A stretch of DNA of 7,247 nucleotides, taken from contig JAOULV010000069.1 of the NCBI GenBank assembly GCA_029881835.1, forward strand, positions 1 to 7,247, given 5' to 3'. Below the pieces are notes generated by a model that had not been told where the DNA came from, made no database searches, and saw nothing but the letters and a program-made list of their open reading frames with translations. The stretch comes from Rhodospirillaceae bacterium (GTDB lineage: Bacteria; Pseudomonadota; Alphaproteobacteria; Rhodospirillales; Magnetovibrionaceae). This document shows positions 6,166-7,247 of this stretch, piece after piece. Made by a program: the position numbers and the translations under genes. Position 1 is the first letter of the stretch. Every line of letters begins with the position of its first letter.

Positions 6166-7247
6166 AATTTACCCTGTCGTGGCTTAAAGACCACCTTGAA
6201 ACCACCGCGTCATTAGAAGAAATAACCAAACGCTTGACCATGTTGGGCCTTGAGGTCGAAGGCGTGCATGACCGGGCCAAGGGTTTGGAAAATTTTGTCG
6301 TCGCCGAAGTAGTGGCTGCGGAAAAACACCCCGATGCCGATAAACTGCAAATTTGCACCGTCAACACCGGAAGCGAAACCTTGCAAGTGGTTTGTGGTGC
6401 GCCCAATGCGCGCGCCGGAATGAAAGGTGTGTTCGGTGGGGTGGGCGAATATGTGCCGGGCATCGATGTGACGTTAAAGCAGGCAAAAATCCGCGGGGTC
6501 GAAAGCAACGGCATGCTTTTATCGATGCGTGAAATGGGTTTAAGCGATGAACACGAAGGCATAGTTGATTTACCGGTTGATGCAAAAATTGGTGCGCGTG
6601 CGGTTGACGCAATGGGGCTGGATGATGTGGTAATTGAAATTGCCATTACGCCCAACCGTGGCGATTGTTTGGGTGTGCGCGGTATTGCGCGCGACCTTGC
6701 CGCCAGTGGTTTGGGCCACCTGAAAGCATTAAGCACCGACCCGGTTCCGGGCTCTTTCAAAAGCCCGATTTCGGTTTCTATTTCTGATAAAACCGCATGC
6801 CCGCAATTTGTCGGGCGCATGGTGCGCGGCGTTACCAACCAACAAAGCCCCAAATGGATGCGCGAACGTCTGTTGGCAATCGGCCTTCGCCCCATTTCCG
6901 CGCTGGTCGATATTACCAATTACGTAATGTTTGACCTTGGCCGTCCGTTGCATGTGTTTGATGGCGACAAAGTAAAAGGCAACATCACCGCCGGCCTTGC
7001 CAAGGGTGGTGAAAAATTTTTAGCCCTTGATGGCAAGGAATACGTTCTTGATAACGAAATTTGCATTATCGCTGATGACAATGGGCCCGATGCATTGGGC
7101 GGGGTAATGGGCGGCGAGATAAGCGGCTGCACCGAAGAAACCACATCGGTTTTTATTGAAAGCGCAATTTTTGATCCCATCCGCACGGCCGCCACGGGGC
7201 GTAAATTAAATATAATTTCAGATGCGCGGTTTCGGTTTGAACGCAGT
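6162..7247 (+). CDS. pheT: Phenylalanyl-tRNA synthetase beta subunit, N-terminal part (runs off the window)
   Basis: The frame opens at ATG 6162 and is still open at the last base, giving 362 residues, a little under half of a normal PheT (795 in E. coli). It begins [12 protein letters not shown], as PheT proteins do. The tRNA-binding (EMAP/OB-fold-like) domain spans about 39-150, with HPDADKL at 56-62 and CGAPN at 78-82. A B1-type segment with [18 protein letters not shown] (163-180) follows, then the B3/B4 editing domain from about 211, with VDITNYVM and GRPLHVFD (260-267), ALGGVMGG (311-318) and IESAIF (332-337). H264 and E333 appear to match the E. coli editing residues H261 and E334. Where E. 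coli has Thr354, this protein seems to have a serine (SDA, residues 353-355). The ATGA overlap with pheS shows translational coupling. The B5, B6-B7 and anticodon-binding parts lie outside the window. Confidence 0.97.
   Translation, partial: MKFTLSWLKDHLETTASLEEITKRLTMLGLEVEGVHDRAKGLENFVVAEVVAAEKHPDADKLQICTVNTGSETLQVVCGAPNARAGMKGVFGGVGEYVPGIDVTLKQAKIRGVESNGMLLSMREMGLSDEHEGIVDLPVDAKIGARAVDAMGLDDVVIEIAITPNRGDCLGVRGIARDLAASGLGHLKALSTDPVPGSFKSPISVSISDKTACPQFVGRMVRGVTNQQSPKWMRERLLAIGLRPISALVDITNYVMFDLGRPLHVFDGDKVKGNITAGLAKGGEKFLALDGKEYVLDNEICIIADDNGPDALGGVMGGEISGCTEETTSVFIESAIFDPIRTAATGRKLNIISDARFRFERS

Noticed and set aside
6044..6919. Long open frame of 291 codons on the minus strand
   Set aside because: It lies antisense to pheS and pheT, both of which are unmistakable on the + strand; its composition (Ser/Pro/Arg-rich) is that of a shadow frame and no domain is recognisable.

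Overview
The window looks like a chromosomal segment of an alphaproteobacterium. This rests on the alphaproteobacterial character of L20, IF3, PheS and PheT, a GT4 fragment with an EAFGR...E pattern common in that class, and the gene order. Base composition is moderate, with many AAA/GAA/ATA codons beside GC-rich stretches, so it is not a typical high-GC member of the class. No genus can be assigned from sequence alone. There is no sign of a mobile element, CRISPR array, tRNA or rRNA gene, or anything alien in composition.

Layout, all genes on the + strand. Positions 1-1464 hold two envelope glycosyltransferase genes: the 3' end of a GT4 enzyme, then a complete GT9 (heptosyltransferase-like) enzyme. 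Positions 1475-1548 form a compact control region: a G-run repeat that fits the G-quadruplex pattern, then a good -35/-10 promoter. Positions 1604-4103 carry thrS and infC, and infC appears to start on the rare codon AUC. A strong intrinsic terminator (4151-4182) follows. A separate promoter (about 4226-4255) and a structured leader of roughly 130 nt then lead into rpmI and rplT. A second terminator or attenuator hairpin (5007-5046) lies before pheS, which overlaps pheT by 4 nt. pheT runs off the right edge.

The order thrS-infC-rpmI-rplT-pheS-pheT is the classical translation cluster also known from E. coli: two aminoacyl-tRNA synthetases, initiation factor 3 and two 50S proteins. The sequence suggests it is split into at least three transcription or attenuation units: thrS-infC, rpmI-rplT and pheST. 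The glycosyltransferase pair upstream belongs to envelope polysaccharide or LPS synthesis and is probably a separate unit.

No new multi-gene system is visible. The points worth a second look are regulatory: the AUC start of infC, the structured rpmI leader, the G-run element at the thrS promoter, the palindrome inside that promoter's spacer, and the pheST attenuator candidate that lacks a recognisable pheM-like leader peptide.
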